NCBI GenBank assembly: GCA_016839405.1
Contig: JAEOUJ010000043.1
Span: forward strand, 1 to 7,005
Direction: 5' to 3'
Length of the DNA stretch: 7,005 nucleotides
DNA from: Candidatus Gerdarchaeota archaeon
GTDB taxonomy: Archaea > Asgardarchaeota > Heimdallarchaeia > JABLTI01
The notes under the pieces were generated by a model. The model did no database searches and was not told the DNA's origin. It saw only the letters and a list, made by a program, of their open reading frames with translations. A program made the position numbers and the translations under genes. Positions 6,052 to 7,005 of this stretch are shown here, in pieces (position 1 is the stretch's first letter; every line of letters begins with the position of its first letter).

Positions 6052-6069
6052 ATAATACATTGTTTGCTT

Positions 6070-6088
6070 AGGTTAAACCTTTTTATAT
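6070..6088 (+). promoter_or_regulatory. Palindrome abutting the TATA box of the last gene
   Basis: TTTTATAT (6081-6088) is a clear TATA-like box. Directly upstream, at the BRE position, is an odd-centred perfect palindrome AGGTT-A-AACCT (6070-6080). A regulator bound there would block the general transcription factors, so it is a candidate repressor site. It is less likely to be a terminator hairpin for the upstream gene, because as RNA it allows only about three pairs, although a T5 run follows. The expected transcription start is near 6110. Confidence 0.5.
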
Positions 6089-6110
6089 TAACTAATATAT
6101 CTATTCTAAA

Positions 6111-6141
6111 TAGGAGTTAATTTAATTGAATTAACTTCCTA
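6111..6141 (+). promoter_or_regulatory. 5'-leader hairpin before the SD of the membrane protein
   Basis: TAGGAGTTAATT (6111-6122) pairs with AATTAACTTCCTA (6129-6141): 12 base pairs with one bulged T around a 6-base loop. The TATA-like box predicts transcription starting near 6110, so the hairpin would sit at the very 5' end of the mRNA and end one base before the SD. The 5' arm carries AGGAG, a decoy SD. The 3' arm's TCCT (6137-6140) could alternatively pair with AGGA (6145-6148) in the true SD. A translational control element or mRNA-stabilising cap is plausible but inferred. Confidence 0.5.
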
Positions 6142-6142
6142 C

Positions 6143-6147
6143 GGAGG
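6143..6147 (+). promoter_or_regulatory. SD of the last gene
   Basis: GGAGG, 10 bases before the TTG at 6158. Another in-frame TTG at 6149 is only 1 base from the SD, too close for normal initiation, so 6158 is chosen. Confidence 0.6.
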
Positions 6148-6157
6148 ATTGTCTTTA

Positions 6158-7005
6158 TTGGAAATAGTCGAAAAAAAACTTTTGAATCTATTCTTTAAGA
6201 TTTCAATAGCAGTTGGACTTATGGCACCTTTCATGTATTTAATACAAGAATTGATTGCTTCCATCCAATCTTATGCTTATCCTGCATTTGTAATAATTGC
6301 AGATTTGATTGGTATATTTACTATTATAGCAGTGATTATTTGGTTATTTTTACCAAAATATGAGCTAATTCTACTGAATATAATATTCATTCTAGGAATT
6401 GGTTATGTAATGTTCTTTATCTTTGCACACTTCTTCCTTGAAAATTATCTCAATGCTATACCTGGATGGGCATTATTTACCTATTTCGAGAAATTATCAG
6501 CATTAGGTATAAGTTTTGTTGGTATGATATTAGTAACAATATTCAGCATAGGTTTGATAGTAATTTTCTCTATGAATTTTGGTAAAAGAGATCAATTTGC
6601 CATTTACGAGAAATTTACTATAATACTTTGGGTATTAATTATTGGCATATTTGATTTTACTGCTAATTATTATCTAAGGGATTTTGAAACGTTTAATAAT
6701 CTTTTAACTATTCCACTTGGAGTGACCTTTTTACCTGCCACTATTGAGTTTATTTTATTCCTATTAATAGCAATAATTCTTATACTCAATTTCTTTGTTG
6801 GTGTTAATCAAAAGATTCTATCATTACTAACACTTTTAATAATCAATACAATGTTTCTAACTCTAGCAATCTCATCTGTCAATCTCATTGGATTCTCTAT
6901 TTCAAATGGTAATGTATATGTAGTTTCAATTCTAGGTCATGTTTTTGCAATGATCGCTGCAATTAGTTTGGTTGTGTGTACTTTTCTTGTCTTAATGACA
7001 AAATA
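6158..7005 (+). CDS. Multi-pass membrane protein of unknown family (3' part missing)
   Basis: I do not recognise this gene. From TTG at 6158 the frame stays open for 282 codons to the window edge, so the C-terminus is missing. After a short charged N-terminus (MEIVEKKL) there are about eight hydrophobic segments, at roughly residues 11-33, 42-65, 69-92, 113-138, 153-170, 192-214, 219-245 and 253-280. Charged loops are short (EKLSAL at 111-116, GKRDQFAIYEK at 142-152, YYLRDFETFNN at 171-181). The first in-frame ATG (residue 22) would cut into the first membrane segment, so the TTG with its SD is preferred. No transporter signature, nucleotide-binding site or catalytic motif is visible. It could be a transporter, a sensor or a structural membrane protein. 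The leader contains a hairpin absent from the other genes here. It is not clearly related in sequence to the truncated membrane protein at the window's left end. Confidence 0.85.
   Translation, partial: MEIVEKKLLNLFFKISIAVGLMAPFMYLIQELIASIQSYAYPAFVIIADLIGIFTIIAVIIWLFLPKYELILLNIIFILGIGYVMFFIFAHFFLENYLNAIPGWALFTYFEKLSALGISFVGMILVTIFSIGLIVIFSMNFGKRDQFAIYEKFTIILWVLIIGIFDFTANYYLRDFETFNNLLTIPLGVTFLPATIEFILFLLIAIILILNFFVGVNQKILSLLTLLIINTMFLTLAISSVNLIGFSISNGNVYVVSILGHVFAMIAAISLVVCTFLVLMTK

Noticed and set aside
1..7005. A multi-gene defence or biosynthetic system
   Set aside because: The genes face different ways, have separate promoters and terminators, and share no recognisable pathway or effector-sensor pairing; an operon-like system is not supported.

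Overview
The window is very A+T-rich DNA that reads as archaeal, not bacterial. Gene starts are preceded by TATA-like boxes about 40-48 bases upstream and by short leaders with Shine-Dalgarno (SD) motifs. Genes tend to end in plain T-tracts, and TTG is a common start codon. The mix of genes (a hydantoinase-like amidohydrolase, a COG1926-type phosphoribosyltransferase, an exported DJ-1/PfpI-like protein and many-pass membrane proteins of unknown family) would fit an A+T-rich lineage such as an Asgard archaeon. That placement is a guess; no marker gene is present.

Layout: a truncated minus-strand membrane protein (1-417) diverges from a dihydropyrimidinase/hydantoinase-family amidohydrolase (723-2114). 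The amidohydrolase converges, with a 4-base gap, on a minus-strand phosphoribosyltransferase-fold protein (2119-2808). Upstream of that, on the same strand, is a small charged orphan protein (2947-3261). A roughly 500-base A+T-rich gap with several inverted repeats follows. The remaining genes are all on the plus strand: a membrane-tethered DJ-1/PfpI-like protein facing outside the cell (3769-4881), an alpha/beta-hydrolase-fold protein with a cysteine at the nucleophile position and no evident catalytic histidine (5059-6051), and a multi-pass membrane protein running off the end (6158-7005).

Most genes appear to be transcribed singly from their own promoters, so I see no clear operon. The amidohydrolase and the phosphoribosyltransferase could both touch nucleobase metabolism, but their convergent arrangement is weak evidence for a shared pathway. 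The features most worth a second look are the hairpin between promoter and SD of the last gene, the doubly anchored exported DJ-1-like protein, and the hydrolase with a substituted catalytic triad. I did not find a convincing multi-gene novel system, mobile element, CRISPR array, tRNA or rRNA.
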